DNA of 64,000 nt from Primulina eburnea. Lineage: Eukaryota; Streptophyta; Magnoliopsida; Lamiales; Gesneriaceae. This document shows, in pieces, positions 11,946-23,663 of this stretch. The notes beneath the pieces are model-generated. The model saw only the letters and a list, made by a program, of their open reading frames with translations. It was not told where the DNA came from and ran no database searches. The translations under genes and the position numbers were made by a program. The stretch spans positions 48,491,693 to 48,555,692 of the forward strand of contig NC_133103.1 in the NCBI RefSeq assembly GCF_022965805.1, written 5' to 3'. Every line of letters starts with the position of its first letter. Within the stretch, counting starts at the first letter, position 1.

Positions 11946-13106
11946 TATTAGGATCGAAAAAGAGTTTGGAGGATAGGCGGATGAAATCTTTTTAAAAAAA
12001 TTCGAAAAACTAGAACTGACTTAAACAATTGTTAGTTGTTGAACTCTTTTTTGAACAGTTAGGTTTAACTTGACCATCTAAAAATAATTTGAGTTCTGAA
12101 AACGGTTCGACTGGACTTCGTGATAAAGTATATATTCAATATGAAAATTTTAACAAATATGAACATAAAACAAGTACGAAGTAAAGTAAAGAACACAAAA
12201 TTTTTATGGATGTTCAGAGACTTAAATACTCTCTTCACTTTTTCTTCCACTTAGGAAGTAATTCACTAAAAGAATTCGATTTATACAGTATTTGTACAAA
12301 CCTACTTCGACTAGAACTTATCACACTACCTAAGTCGGAAATCTGAGTATAAATTCAACACAACAAGTTCTTGTTTATTTCAATTCACCAGAAAGAACAA
12401 ATTTTACAATGATTAACTTTGAACGATTAGAGTTGGTAGGATAGCACGAGTTGATATGTGATGATCTGATATGGACAAATAGGCATGTGCTTGGTGAGCA
12501 GCTTGATATCTTAAAAATAAAAGTGTGCTCGAGAATTGAAAGCTTGAAACTTATTGATTTCTGCATAATTATGAAGTTTTGAATTTGCATATTTATATTT
12601 GAAAACTTCAAACGGTCAGATAACATTATCAATTATCATATATAACTTCTCCCGAAATATTGGTATTGCCTCTCTTCATCGTACTTTTCATTAAATGTTC
12701 ATTTAATGTTCCTTTACATTTTACAGCTACGGCTCTTTTAGTTTATGAAAATTTGTTTGACTTTAAACATTCTAAGAAATATTTGTGTCAATTGGGAGTT
12801 GATAGGATATTGTGCTTGTCATTTTATCTGATTATGTTTGACCATCTTGAGTTGGTTGTATCCATATTGATATGTTAATGTTTGACCGGTTAAAATCGAA
12901 CAGTCAGACTCTGATTATTTCTTTGATATAGTGCTCCCGTAAGAAACATATTCAAGATATGATTTGCTTGAGCTTCTGATAGAACAATGAGCGGTCTGAT
13001 TTGTCCAATGTTTAGAGTTCTATAATTACATGAAGAGACATATGTACTTGAAACGGCTCGATATTATTTTTTTCTTTGCCAAAACTTATTGTCTTTTAAA
13101 CTTAAC
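11946..13106 (-). repeat. right (5') LTR of the deleted copia-type element, interrupted at 13106
   Basis: Second copy of the 10577-11702 repeat, starting TATTAGGATCG (terminal TG changed to TA). It is cut at TTAAC by LTR A and resumes after the duplicated TTAAC at 23491-23495, ending at 23496. Confidence 0.66.
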
Positions 13107-14831
13107 TGTCACGCCCCGGGGACGGGGTTAGTCGATACCAGCATTGCTCTCTAATTTACATTCGAAAACAACAAGCCTCAGAATTACAAAATTCAGAAAC
13201 CAATCTTTGTATTCATAATATTGAATATTTCAATGTCTGTTACAAACTCGAATACAAATGTTTTACAGCGGAAATGTAAAACCAGATATAAAAATTTCTT
13301 AACAGATGCAGCGATAAATAAAACATAAATCAGAACTGAGAAATTACAACCTTCTTCACCAGCCCCAGAATTGATTCTGTTCTTCTTCTTCTTCTAACAT
13401 TTCTTCATCGTTCTTATCTGAGATGGGTTTGGTGGATGAGTGTGGTTGTCACTCAGTAAGCAGGGGAGGGAATAACTCCAGATTTCAAAACCATTTTCAA
13501 CAGAAAGAGTAATAGAAATAATAAACAGAAACTCTTATTTTCAGAACATGAATCAGTATTCAGGAATCAGTATTCAGAAATCAGAAATTTATCAAGTACT
13601 GAACACGTTTGTGAATTTCATGGCTAAACTGATATCAGTCCCCTATATGTTCTCTCCTCTAAGGGGTGAGGCCAATAATCAGTAATCAGAATTCAGTAAT
13701 ATTCAGAATGTATATTCCTACCATTAATTCACTAGGTTTCAGTGCTTCAAAATCGGAGATCAAAAATACATAAAACATGAATTATCAAACTGATTTCAAG
13801 ATATTTATGCATAAGCCCACTTATTGTAATTTTTCTACGAGTTTCGGTTGGAGTCTGAAATCTATTGTTCTCGCTACTGGATTTTTCTGCTTGAACAAAG
13901 GTGCTCTCTTAACTCGATTTTTCAAGTGATACTCAATATTTGTGTAACACTAATTCATAGATTTGAGGGTGTTATTTATAGGCAAATTTCTGATTGTTAG
14001 CCTCCCAAATAAAAGGCCATAAAATCTGCCATATGTATCATTAGAATCTTTAATCCATGATAAATGCTTCAGTTACAAGTCATAAGCAGAATCAGTAGCT
14101 ATCTGCTGAAATCTCGCTATTGAATTTTTCTGTTGCTGGATTCGGTCTGCTGAAAAATACACGTCTGCTGGAAAAAAATATCATCTTCTGAAATTTTAAT
14201 AGCTATTAGAATATTGTTAGCTTTTGCTGAAATTCTTGCATTGTTGCTGAATATTGCTAGTTCTGAAAAAGCATATTTATATCCGATTAGCGTCCGGGTG
14301 TCACGCCCCGAGACCGGAGTTAGTCGACACCGGCGTTATTCAACAATCACATAATTGCTAAACAACAAGCCTCGTAGTTCAGTATAAACCAAAATCAGTT
14401 TATTACTCATAATCAATCAAAAGATTGTCTTTACAACATAGATTCTTAAAATGACAAAAATCTGCGGAAGCGTTTATAATTTGAATTAAAAACTCACAAA
14501 ACATATTCTTAGTTAAAATTCTTCATGCGTCCACTATCAGTTCAAAAACTGGCGTCTGCTTCTTCTTTCTCTATTTCTTCTTCTGACTTATCCGGGGAGG
14601 GTAGAGTAAGGGGTGAGTATTTTGGGAAATACTCAGCAAGTGGGGGCCGTTCGAGCACAATATAACAACATGCATAATTTCGAAAATCACATGACTTGCA
14701 CTTGCATAACATCATTCATATCACATGCATAACATTTACCAGCACTGAGATTCATCTACTTTCTATGGTTTACTGATATCAGTCCCTAATTTTTACTCCT
14801 CTAAGGGGCGAGGCCGTATAGCGGTTATGTC

Positions 14832-16272
14832 TGTAGTAGCCTGAATTCCAAATTGGGTAATTAACGGATTAATGGTGATTAAGAAGGTTTAATGTGTGAT
14901 TTTAACCATGGTCATGATCGGACGGACCGAAGATGGTTCGGTAGCACCGAAGAGTTCGGACGATCCGAAGTGGGTTCGGTGGGTCCGATCATGAGGTGTC
15001 AAGAGTTGATCGACACGTCAGTTTGCATGCAAGTTCGGATGATCCGAAGTGTAGGTTCGGTGGATCCGATCATGAGGTGTCAAGAGCCGATGGACACGTA
15101 GGAGTTCGGACGTTCCGAAGTGTGTTCGGTGGATCCGAACATAGCCTATAAATAGTGCTCGGAATTCCTCATTTTGGATTGCAAATTCTTGAAGTTGTGT
15201 CTCCTAGTTGAGAGGTTTGGAAGGTTTCTAGGGTTAGTTGTTGGTCGAGCGATAGCCAAGAGCTGCCAGGATTGGTAGCGTAGCGACGCCTGAGTTACGA
15301 GGCAATCGACATCAAAGGGCTGTCGACGGACGAAGGTAAACCCTAAACCTTTGGTAGTACTGGTTTTGCTAGTCTAGCATGGTAGTATTGTTCATTGGGT
15401 ATGCTTTTGATGCGTAGGCTTGTTCTAGACCTGATTAGCGGTGTTGCGTAAGGCTAGGCTTGCTGTGATAGAGGTACGAAAGTACTATCCGAGATATCCT
15501 GGTCGAGTATACATCCTTATATGTGTTGCATGATTATGTGGTGCATTGATATATGTCATATGATGCATGCTATTATGTCACGTTTTATGATGCATGTTGC
15601 ATTTCATGTTGAGCCGTATCTCCTTCGAGATAGCCTTTACTGTTGAGCTGTATCTCTTTCGAGATAAGCTATATCTTGTGGGGTCGCTCAGCCCTGTCTT
15701 GTCTTGTGGACGCATGGACACCGAGAGTACACAGTGGCCGACGGGTCCGGAGGGCTTCGGTGATCCGGGACATTTTAGGTCCACGTCTGTTCTTGTAGTG
15801 GATGCAGTGACCCAGAGGAGTACCGCGCGGCACTATCCACTTGGCGCCTCTAGACTGAGCATTTTGAGATCCTTTGTTATTCCTGTTTCTTGACTACCCT
15901 GGTATCATATCATAGCATGTGCATTTCATATAGGCTTGTATACTCATGCTTTTGTACTGGGCGTTCTTATCGCTCACGTCCTCGGTTTGGTTTATCTTGG
16001 ACACCCCATTCCCACGGGACAGGCCTCAGGTTGGACAGCTCAGGAAGAGCAGGAGGAGGTCAGTGAGTGGCTGGTTGGTTTAGTTTTCAGTACTATTCTT
16101 TTCGATATGGTTGTACCGTATATTTCATTTTAGTTCGAGTTGTTCTGGATTTCGATTGGGTTGTATAACTATCGTTTGTTGGCCTTTTCGCAATTATCTC
16201 TGATTATTATTAATTAAGTTAGTTGCATGCTTAGTTCTTGATTAGTAGGTGATTTTGGAACGGGTCACTACA
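14832..16272 (+). repeat. 5' LTR of gypsy element 2
   Basis: TGTAGTAGCC...CACTACA, 1441 bp. It holds a tandem array of about 88-bp units (14930-15140) built around the dyads TTCGGACGATCCGAA, TTCGGATGATCCGAA and TTCGGACGTTCCGAA. These sit directly upstream of a TATA box at 15147-15154. It differs from the 3' LTR at five transitions. Confidence 0.95.
15147..15154 (+). promoter_or_regulatory. TATA box of gypsy element 2 LTR
   Basis: TATAAATA immediately 3' of the dyad array, in context AGCCTATAAATAGTGCTC. The same box occurs in the 3' LTR near 21268. It is a likely U3 core promoter, with the dyads as candidate upstream elements. Confidence 0.6.
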
Positions 16273-16276
16273 TTTA

Positions 16277-16288
16277 TGGTATCAGAGC
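16277..16288 (+). other. primer-binding site (tRNA-iMet) of gypsy element 2
   Basis: TGGTATCAGAGC, complementary to the 3' end of initiator tRNA-Met, four bases after the 5' LTR. It primes minus-strand DNA synthesis. Confidence 0.92.
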
Positions 16289-16370
16289 ATGCTTACGATT
16301 TTGGGATATAGATTCTGTTTTGGGATTTTCGTTGACCATTTTACCATTTTCCCCATTCTATCTTGTAGCG

Positions 16371-17618
16371 ATGGCTGACCACTTTGGTGATGAGAGTAAT
16401 CAGGGAAGTGTAGGTCGTTGGGGTGACCAGGACGATCGTAGGCGTCATCGTGAACATCGTCATCGTCGGGATGGTCCTAGGCGTTTTGATTTGCACCGTT
16501 TCATTCAGATGTGGCCTAAGCCTTTAGTCGGCGGTGAGACTCCCGATGATGCTGAGGATTGGTTAGAGCGCATGGAGAGTTGTTTCCGTGCATTCCAGTG
16601 CACCGAGGAGCAGCAGATGGAGACCCTTAGTTTTCTTCTCGAGGGCCGTGCGCGCAAGTGGTGGCGATCGACTTCTGCACCGATAGTCCAGTCTCAGGGT
16701 AGGGTGACTTGGGCCGATTTCCGTGCAGCTTTCATGCAGCTGTATTTTCCTCCAGCCCTTCGCCAGGCAAAGACGATTGAGCTCCTGAATCTTAAGCAGG
16801 GGAGTATGTCTGTTGATGAATATCAGCAGAAGTTCTTTGAGTTGTTACCTTTTGCCCCTCATATCAGTGGCAGTTCTGAGGCCAAGTATGACCATTTCCT
16901 CCAGGGTCTTAACCAGGAGATTTTTGATCGAGTCACTGTCTGTGATAATCCTACTTCGTATGATGGATTAGTGAACCGGTGTCGCCAGGCAGAGATCAGT
17001 CTCCAGCGTGGTAGGGCTATTCTTTCCTCTAGACCTCCGAGTACTTTAAGCCTTCGATCTCAGTCTTTCAAGAAATCTGGTTCTTCTTCTTCTGGATCTG
17101 GATCACGGTCTAGCGGTGTTTTCCGCTTTGGTAAGAAGAAGGTTTCTTGTGTGCATTGTGGGAAGAACCATCCATCGGAGCAATGCCGATCAGCCGCGGG
17201 AGCTTGTTTTCAGTGCGGAGAGATGGGTCATCTCAAGAAGAATTGTCCTCAGTTGCGAGGTGGAGCAGGATCTGGTTCCGGATCTCAGACGACTGTTCAG
17301 CAGAGAAGGCAGGGTCAGGCAGTGGGTAGTTCAAATCTTCGACCTCGTGCCCAAGGTCAGGTTTTTGCGCTGAACCAGGATCAGGCTGCAGATGAGACAG
17401 AGAGAGTCATAGCAGGTACTTTTCGTTTATGCGGTATTCCTGCTGTTGTTCTTATTGATACCGGAGCATCACATTCATTCATTTCTGCACGATTTGTTAA
17501 GCGTCATAAGTTACCGTATGTTTCTCTAGACGTCATTCTTTCTGTTTCTACTCCGATGGGTCATTCGGTGTTAGCGAAGCGTCTAGTGATGGGTTGTCCC
17601 TTAGATTTTTTAGGGTAA
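16371..17618 (+). pseudogene. gag: gypsy element 2 gag plus protease start
   Basis: I chose the ATG at 16371 (MADHFGDES) because it follows a leader ending TCTTGTAG, and the upstream in-frame extension has no ATG. An Arg/His-rich N-terminus is followed by the retrotransposon gag domain (residues of about 45-215, including the ARKWW motif). Then come a Ser/Gly linker and two Cys/His clusters, the second a perfect CX2CX4HX4C (CFQCGEMGHLKKNC). The aspartic protease motif is LIDTGASHSF at about residue 360. The phase ends at TAA 17616-17618, because a T-run just before it (about 17604-17609) has shifted the frame relative to the rest of the protease and RT. It otherwise looks intact. Confidence 0.9.
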
Positions 17619-17622
17619 CGAA

Positions 17623-20600
17623 TTGATTGCGAATCTTATGATCCTGGAGATAGAAGATTTTGATTGTATTCTAGGTATAGACCTATTGACTACCTACCGA
17701 GCTACCGTGGATTGTTACCAGAAGCTTGTTCAGTTTCGTACGACTGAGAGCTCTAGTTGGTTTTTCTATGGTGAGGGAGCGCGACCTCCGATGCCAGTGG
17801 TATCTGCTCTGAAAGCCTGTCGTGCTTTAGAGTCGGGCGGGGAAGGCTACCTCATCTATGCGATTGATTCGTCCACAGGTAGTGTTGGTATAGAGGATAT
17901 TCCAGTGGTTTGTGAATTTCCTGATGTCTTCCCAGATGAGATTCCTGGTTTTCCTCCGGTTAGAGAGGTGGAATTTGGCATTGAGTTAATGCCAGGGACT
18001 GCACCGATTTCTCGTGCCCCCTATCGTCTTGCTCCGTCAGAGATGAGAGAATTGAAGCAGCAATTGCAGGATCTTCTTGATAAAGGTTATATTCGCCCAA
18101 GTGTTTCACCTTGGGGAGCTCCAGTCTTGTTTGTCAAGAAGAAAGATGGATCTATGCGATTGTGCATTGATTATCGCCAGCTGAATCGTGTAACGATCAA
18201 AAACAAGTATCCATTACCTCGTATTGATGACTTGTTCGATCAGCTTCAGGGTACCTCTGTTTACTCCAAGATTAACTTGCGATCGGGTTATCATCAGATG
18301 AGAGTTAGAGATGATGATATTTCCAAGACTGCATTTCGTACTCGATATGGGCATTACGAGTTTCTAGTTATGCCATTTGGATTGACGAATGCGCCAGCGG
18401 TGTTCATGGATCTGATGAATCGAGTCTTTCGAGATTTTCTAGATCAGTTTGTTGTGGTTTTCATCGACGATATCTTGATTTATTCTCACAATGTGGAAGA
18501 GCATATCCAGCACTTGAGGATTGTGTTGCAGATTCTTCGCGAGAAGCAATTGTATGCTAAGCTGAGTAAGTGCGAGTTCTGGATTGATCGTGTAGTATTC
18601 CTTGGTCATGTGATTTCCAAGGAAGGAATTTCTGTGGATCCCAGCAAGATCGAAGCAGTGCTGAATTGGTCACGTCCTACGACGGTGGCTGAGATCCGTA
18701 GTTTTCTAGGTCTGGCAGGGTATTATCGTCGCTTCATTGTGAATTTCTCTCAGGTAGCTAGACCATTGACGCAACTTACTCGGAAGGATGTTCCATTTGA
18801 GTGGTCATCTGAGTGCGAAGATAGTTTCAGAGAGCTTCGTCGACTTCTGACTTCTGCACCTGTTTTGGCGTTACCGTCAGGATCTGATGGTTTCAGTGTT
18901 TACACCGATGCCTCTTTTCAAGGCTTAGGGTGTGTGTTGACGCAGAATGATCATGTGATCGCTTACGCATCCAGGCAGTTGAAACCTCACGAGGAAAAGT
19001 ATCCTATTCATGATCTAGAATTAGCTGCTATTGTGTTTGCGCTAAAGATCTAGCGTCATTACTTGTACGGGGTTAAGTTTGAAATTTTCACTGATCATAA
19101 GAGTCTGAAGTATCTGTTCACTCAGGCTGAGTTGAACATGAGACAACGTCGTTGGATGGATCTACTTAAAGATTATGACTGCGAGATCAAATACCATCCA
19201 GGTTCTACGAATCTCACAGCCGATGCTCTTAGTCGCAAGGTGAGAATCTCTGCACTTCAGACCAGTGCTATGATTAGTACTATCCAGGATTGTTGTTCAT
19301 TGGGATTTAATTTCAAACATCGGAAAGGTATGGAGAGCATTCGTGTTGCTACCATTTTATCTGAGCCAGCTTTGTTCGCTCGGATTCGAGATGCACAGAT
19401 GTCTGATCTCAAGACTCAGAGATTAGCCCGATTGGTTGGTGGAGATAGCAATTTCCATTATCAGTCTAATGGTCTTCTGTGTTTGTCTAATCGGGTTGTG
19501 GTACCAGAGGATGATACTTTGAGGGAAGAGATCTTGGCTCAGGCTCATCGAAGCAAGTTGAGTGTCCATCCAGGAAGCAACAAGATGTATAAAGATTTGA
19601 GGACACGATTTTGGTGGAAAGGGATGAAGCGCAGCGTTTATCAGTTTACTTCCAAGTGTCTTGTTTGTCAGCAGGTTAAGGCAGAGCACCGTCGACCGGG
19701 AGGATTATTGCTGAACTTACCTATTCCCGAATGGAAGTGGGAGCATATCGCGATGGACTTCATTACTCACTTACCATTGTCTTCGAGGAATAGTGATGCT
19801 ATTTGGGTAGTGGTGGATCGACTCACCAAATCTGCTCATTTTCTGCCATATAACCGTGATTTCACTTTCAATCGTATGGCTCGATTGTACATTCAAGAGA
19901 TTGTACGTTTGCATGGGGTACCAGTCAGTATTGTTAGTGACAGAGATCCTCGTTTTACCTCACGATTTTGGGGTAGTTTTCAGTCGGCATTGGGTACTTC
20001 ACTAAGTTTGAGTACGGCTTATCATCCAGAGACCGACGGTCAGACGGAGAGGACTATCCGTACACTTGAGGATATGATGCGAGCTTGTGTGATGGATTTC
20101 GGAACCGCTTGGCAGGATCATTTGTCTTTGATTGAGTTCGCGTACAACAACAGCTATCATCGTAGTATTGGTATGGCACCATTTGAGGCGTTGTATGGGC
20201 GACGTTGTCGTACTCCATTATTTTGGGATGAAGTTGGGGAACGACATGTTGAGGGACCGGAGTTAGTCCAGCAGGCTATTGATAAGGTTGCAGTAATCAA
20301 GAAACGGATTAAGATCGCTCAGGATCGACAGGCTAGTTATGCAAACACCAAGCGGCGACCTCTTTATTTTCAGCCAGGTGAGAAAGTGTTTCTCCGAGTT
20401 TCGCCTTTTCGCAGGATTTTGAGATTTGGTCTCAAGGGTAAGCTATCTCCGAGATTTATTGGTCCTTTTGAGATTCTGGAATGTGTGGGAGATTTGGCTT
20501 ACAGGTTAGCATTACCTCCGTATCTGTCTGGGATTCATGATGTGTTCCACGTATCTTTGTTGAGACGATATGTAGCAGATGAGTCTCACATCTTGCATCC

Positions 20601-20790
20601 ATCTGAAGTTCAACTAAATACGGATTTGTCTTACGTGGAACGACCAGTGCGGATTCTCGATCGCAAAGACAAGGTATTGCGAAATAAGATTATTCCTCTT
20701 GTCTTAATTCAGTGGCAGCGCAGAGGCACTGAAGAAGCCACTTGGGAGCTAGAGAGTCGTATGCGTTCGGAGCATCCAGAGCTCTTTTGA
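17623..20790 (+). pseudogene. pol: gypsy element 2 pol: protease end, RT, RNase H, integrase
   Basis: The phase opens one frame over from gag and runs to TGA 20788-20790, with one stop, TAG at 19051-19053, inside RNase H. Protease C-terminus: [45 protein letters not shown] and the FIDDILIYS active site (about 18460). RNase [14 protein letters not shown], and [11 protein letters not shown] after the stop. Integrase: HHCC finger ([10 protein letters not shown] ... CLVCQQVK, about 19550-19680), then D in MDFITHLP, D in SDRDPRF and E in [12 protein letters not shown]. The C-terminus ([13 protein letters not shown] ... [11 protein letters not shown]) resembles the chromodomain-like tail of plant chromoviruses, thought to steer insertion to chromatin. 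The element could be mobilised only in trans. Confidence 0.93.
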
Positions 20791-20939
20791 GTTGTACTAT
20801 GGTTGTAATATGGATGTGTGTGTGTTTTCCGTTGTAATCTAAATATCAGTTGTGTTTAGCAACAATTGAGATATAATAACAAGGTTGTTACTCCTTTTTG
20901 TTCATCCTCTAAACCTGATTTCGAGGACGAAATCTTTTT

Positions 20940-20952
20940 AAGGGGGGGAGAA
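20940..20952 (+). other. polypurine tract of gypsy element 2
   Basis: A run of G flanked by A (AAGGGGGGGAGAA) directly before the TG of the 3' LTR at 20953. Confidence 0.9.
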
Positions 20953-22393
20953 TGTAGTAGCCTGAATTCCAAATTGGGTAATTAACGGATTAATGGTGAT
21001 TAAGAAGGTTTAATGTGTGATTTTGACCATGGTCATGATCGGACGGACCGAAGATGGTTCGGTAGCACCGAAGAGTTCGGACGATCCGAAGTGGGTTCGG
21101 TGGGTCCGATCATGAGGTGTCAAGAGTTGATCGACACGTCAGTTTGCATGCAAGTTCGGATGATCCGAAGTGTAGGTTCGGTGGATCCGATCATGAGGTG
21201 TCAAGAGCCGATGGACACGTAGGAGTTCGGACGTTCCGAAGTGTGTTCGGTGGATCCGAACATAGCCTATAAATAGTGCTCGGAATTCCTCATTTTGGAT
21301 TGCAAATTCTTGAAGTTGTGTCTCCTAGTTGAGAGGTTTGGAAGGTTTCTAGGGTTAGTTGTTGGTCGAGCGATAGCCAAGAGCTGCCAGGATTGGTAGC
21401 GTAGCGACGCCTGAGTTACGAGGCAATCGACATCAAAGGGCTGTCGACGGACGAAGGTAAACCCTAAACCTTTGGTAGTACTGGTTTTGCTAGTCTAGCA
21501 TGGTAGTATTGTTCATTGGGTATGCTTTTGATGCGTAGGCTTGTTCTAGACCTGATTAGCGGTGTTGCGTAAGGCTAGGCTTGCTGTGATAGAGGTACGA
21601 AAGTACTATCCGAGATATCCTGGTCGAGTATACATCCTTATATGTGTTGCATGATTATGTGGTGCATTGATATATGTCATATGATGCATGCTATTATGTC
21701 ACGTTTTATGATGCATGTTGCATTTCATGTTGAGCCGTATCTCCTTCGAGATAGCCTTTACTGTTGAGCTGTATCTCTTTCGAGATAAGCTATATCTTGT
21801 GGGGTCGCTCAGCCCTGTCTTGTCTTGTGGACACATGGACACCGAGAGTACACAGTGGCCGACGGGTCCGGAGGGCTTCGGTGATCCGGGACATTTTAGG
21901 TCCACGTCTGTTCTTGTAGTGGATGCAGTGACCCAGAGGAGTACCGCGCGGCACTATCCACTTGGCGCCTCTAGACTGAGCATTTTGAGATCCTTTGTTA
22001 TTCCTGTTTCTTGACTACCCTGGTATCATATCATAGCATGTGCATTCCATATAGGCTTGTATACTCATGCTTTTGTACTGGGCGTTCTTATCGCTCACGT
22101 CCTCGGTTTGGTTTATCTTGGACACCCCATTCCCACGGGGCAGGCCTCAGGTTGGACAGCTCAGGAAGAGCAGGAGGAGGTCAGTGAGTGGCTGGTTGGT
22201 TTAGTTTTCAGTACTATTCTTTTCGATATGGTTGTACCGTATATTTCATTTTAGTTCGAGTTGTTCTGGATTTCGATTGGGTTGTATAACTATCGTTTGT
22301 TGGCCTTTCCGCAATTATCTCTGATTATTATTAATTAAGTTAGTTGCATGCTTAGTTCTTGATTAGTAGGTGATTTTGGAACGGGTCACTACA
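20953..22393 (+). repeat. 3' LTR of gypsy element 2
   Basis: Same length as the 5' LTR (1441 bp) and nearly identical: the five differences I found are all A/G or C/T. Carries the same TTCGGA/TCCGAA dyad array and TATA box. Confidence 0.95.
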
Positions 22394-23496
22394 TTGTCCC
22401 CCACCGCGTAAGGGTACGTCATGGTTGGGATTCCCACCCATATACAGTCGAATCCTCACAGTGCCCAAAACCGTATGACAAACACAAGAAAGGAGTAGAA
22501 GAAGAATTGTACTCGACTATTTTCGAAAACAACATATGTATAAATTCGAAATTTCAACTTTAAAACAAGCCCACTTACCTTAGACTGGAAGAAAACGTGA
22601 AGAACTCAGAAATCATAGAAGAATCATGTTTCGAAACCGCAACAACACATCTACCGAAAAATGAGCTGTCTTGTAAAATTACTTGCACCTTATTGAACCG
22701 TTGGATCGGGCTCAAACTTTTACAGTACGTTACCATGTACGTTAATCAAACTATGAACGGTGGAGATCGAGTTTGAAGTCATTTTAACCTGCTTATTGAC
22801 GAAAAACCGTAGGTATGCTGTTTCTCGCCTAAAATCTAAGCAGTTTTCTTGCAAAGGCTATAAACAAAAAACTAACCGTTGGATTTTTCTGAAATTTGAA
22901 TATGTTGTACAACACACATGAAATCATATTCTGAACGGTGGAGATCGGATTCCTAGCACCCGGGAGAGAGAAACGAATTTCTGAACCTGGACAGAATTTT
23001 GATGACTTGTGCAGAATTTTTGGGAGAAAATTTCGAAAATTGGAGAGGAAATTTCGAAAATTACAGTGTAAATTCTGAATGAGAGGTCTCTCCTATTTAT
23101 AGGGGTGAAGTGAAAATCCTACCATAATTGATTGATATTCTTTCCAAAATTGGGAGATGTTCCTTCCATAAATATCGAGATACTCCTTCCATAATTATTG
23201 ATATGATTCCTTCTTGAGAAAAACTGTCTTGTATGTAATATTTCCTTCCAATTTGATTGATATTCAGCCTTATTTCGAAATTAATACATGGTTTGTACTG
23301 AATTTTGAATCTCATGTATTTATTGGCATAAAATTTCCAATACCATGTATTATTTAATATTTTCAAATTTATTATAACTCGAAAATAAATTCTTATACAT
23401 GTCTATATTTAATTAATTACATGCCCAAAAATTTGGGTTCTCACATCGGGTCCCCACACTGCAAAATGCTGGAATTTCAGGGTTCTCACATTAACA

Positions 23497-23612
23497 CTAT
23501 AACAAAATATTCATAAATATTTTCAATCTAATTATTATTGGTGGACTTTTCAGGTTCAGTATATGCTACATTCAAGGCGCGTGACTTTTTTTTTAATATA
23601 AAAAAGCGTCCC

Positions 23613-23663
<51 letters not shown>

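Larger units (their letters stand above)
14832..22393 (+). mobile_element. Ty3/gypsy element 2, complete and young (7.56 kb)
   Basis: Two 1441-bp LTRs (14832-16272 and 20953-22393), an initiator-Met PBS (16277-16288), gag, PR, RT, RNase H, INT and a PPT. RT precedes integrase, which defines Ty3/gypsy. Flanks ATGTC (14827-14831) and TTGTC (22394-22398) match 4/5 as a TSD. By eye the LTRs differ at only five positions, all transitions (about 0.35%), so the insertion is recent. Coding breaks are few: one frameshift near 17604-17618 and one stop at 19051-19053. The C-terminal chromodomain-like tail suggests a chromovirus, perhaps Tekay/Del; that clade call is an inference. Confidence 0.95.
14299..23445 (-). 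mobile_element. solo LTR B (second gypsy LTR family), split by gypsy element 2
   Basis: Parts are 14299-14831 and 22399-23445. It begins TGTCACGCCCCGAGACCGG and ends TTGGGTTCTCACA on the plus strand, so the LTR sense is minus. Flanks are CCGGG (14294-14298) and TCGGG (23446-23450), a 4/5 TSD. A partial copy of the same family is at 54726-54891. The right part holds only AT-rich LTR sequence without an ORF of note. Confidence 0.8.
13107..23490 (-). mobile_element. solo LTR A (gypsy 1 family), split by LTR B
   Basis: Its two parts are 13107-14298 and about 23451-23490. Reverse-complemented it starts TGTGAGAACCCTGAAATTCC and ends GGGGCGTGACA, the same family as the LTRs at 27772-28948, 36168-37316 and 52029-53134. 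Perfect 5-bp TSD TTAAC at 13102-13106 and 23491-23495. No internal region or second LTR is present, so it is a solo LTR left by LTR-LTR recombination. Total length is about 1.23 kb. Confidence 0.85.
10577..23496 (-). mobile_element. internally deleted copia-type LTR element (outer shell of a four-level nest)
   Basis: Two diverged direct repeats of about 1.13-1.16 kb, 10577-11702 and 11946-13106 (completed at 23496 after nested insertions), behave as LTRs read on the minus strand. Only about 240 bp lies between them. On the minus strand the DNA just before the left LTR reads TTTTGGCATCACCAAAAAG, a typical copia PPT context. Next to the right LTR is GTTGTATCAGATAGG, a decayed initiator-Met PBS. 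Flanks TTATA (10572-10576) and CTATA (23497-23501) match 4/5 as a TSD. The internal region is almost gone and now holds a long (TA)n run. I infer deletion or a TRIM-like non-autonomous derivative. Confidence 0.68.
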
